Shown one piece after another: positions 12,206 through 12,367 of a stretch of DNA of 12,367 nucleotides (its first letter is position 1; each line of letters opens with the position of its first letter). Origin of the DNA: Thermoleophilia bacterium (GTDB lineage Bacteria; Actinomycetota; Thermoleophilia; Gaiellales; Gaiellaceae); assembly GCA_025927435.1 (NCBI GenBank), contig JAICLM010000034.1, positions 1 to 12,367 of the forward strand. The letters run 5' to 3'. The notes under the pieces are model-generated. The model was not told where the DNA came from. It ran no database searches and worked only from the letters and a program-made list of their open reading frames with translations. A program made the position numbers and the translations under genes.

Positions 12206-12367
12206 GCCGAAGCCGGCGTACACGGCCACCGAGGCGGCTCGCGAGCTCGGAATCAGCGTCGACACGCTCCGCCGCTGGGACCGCGAGGGGCGGATCCGCA
12301 CCAGTCGCGACAGCGCCAACCGGCGGGTCGTAGCGCTCGAGGAGATCGAGCGGCTGCGCGGGGAGGC
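12204..12367 (+). CDS. MerR/excisionase-type HTH regulator, N-terminal part (3' end outside window)
   Basis: The first 54 codons of a DNA-binding protein. The helix-turn-helix is clear: YTATEAARELGISVDTLRRW, then DREGRIRTSRDSANRRVVALEEIERLRG, which is the HTH_17/MerR-like layout of recognition helix followed by wing. The DSANRRVV wing resembles actinobacterial regulators that carry a C-terminal TOBE molybdate-binding domain and sit beside mod transport genes, but that domain would lie outside the window, so this is only a suggestion. Other options are an excisionase or a general MerR-type regulator. The ATG is assigned from the conserved N-terminus and the leaderless promoter pattern. It is read on the same strand as the MFS gene, 26 bp after its stop. 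Confidence 0.75.
   Translation, partial: MPKPAYTATEAARELGISVDTLRRWDREGRIRTSRDSANRRVVALEEIERLRGE

Noticed and set aside
1..12367. tRNA, rRNA, CRISPR array, insertion sequence or prophage
   Set aside because: None seen: no transposase or integrase motifs, no regularly spaced 25-40 bp repeats, and no tRNA-like cloverleaf in the few short gaps. Gaps are all under about 120 bp.

Overview
The window is about two-thirds G+C. Its genes are tightly packed, with many 1-4 base stop/start overlaps and GTG/TTG starts. Together with a caa3-type oxidase operon, CtaG, OmpR-type two-component genes and an HtrA protease, this suggests a high-GC actinobacterial-type organism. A deep lineage such as Thermoleophilia (Gaiellales/Solirubrobacterales) is my guess from protein style only; no rRNA or other strong marker is present.

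Layout. (1) 1-2010, plus: the end of a tryptophan operon, with the trpF tail, trpB and a short, divergent trpA. (2) 2018-3818, minus: a histidine kinase and its OmpR-family response regulator, overlapping by 29 bp. (3) 3819-3931: a divergent promoter region with 11-bp-phased repeats. (4) 3932-8998, plus: a respiratory operon encoding a CuA-like cupredoxin, oxidase subunits II, I and III, the copper-insertion factor CtaG and an unlisted 41-residue membrane peptide. (5) 8999-9490, minus: a sulfocyanin-like blue copper protein whose stop abuts the end of the oxidase operon. (6) 9599-10714, plus: a membrane-anchored HtrA serine protease behind a second array of 11-bp repeats. (7) 10723-10755: a perfect 13-bp hairpin, probably a terminator. 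(8) 10786-12177, plus: a DHA2-type MFS exporter. (9) 12204-12367, plus: the start of a MerR/excisionase-type HTH regulator, apparently from a leaderless promoter flanked by inverted repeats.

How the parts fit. The central block reads as a copper-based terminal oxidase module. Subunit II has a full CuA site but no heme-c motif, and no cytochrome c is encoded in the window, while two further cupredoxins flank the oxidase. A blue-copper electron donor, as with sulfocyanin in archaeal SoxM, is therefore a reasonable hypothesis. Subunit I keeps every metal ligand and the helix-VI Glu but lacks the Asp, Asn and Lys that define the classical D and K proton channels. The divergent two-component pair has a kinase with four membrane helices and almost no extracytoplasmic domain, and its promoter carries PhoB/PhoP-like spaced repeats. 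It may respond to membrane or respiratory state and control itself, the oxidase operon or both. Related TCTCA arrays occur upstream of htrA and at the trpA/kinase junction.
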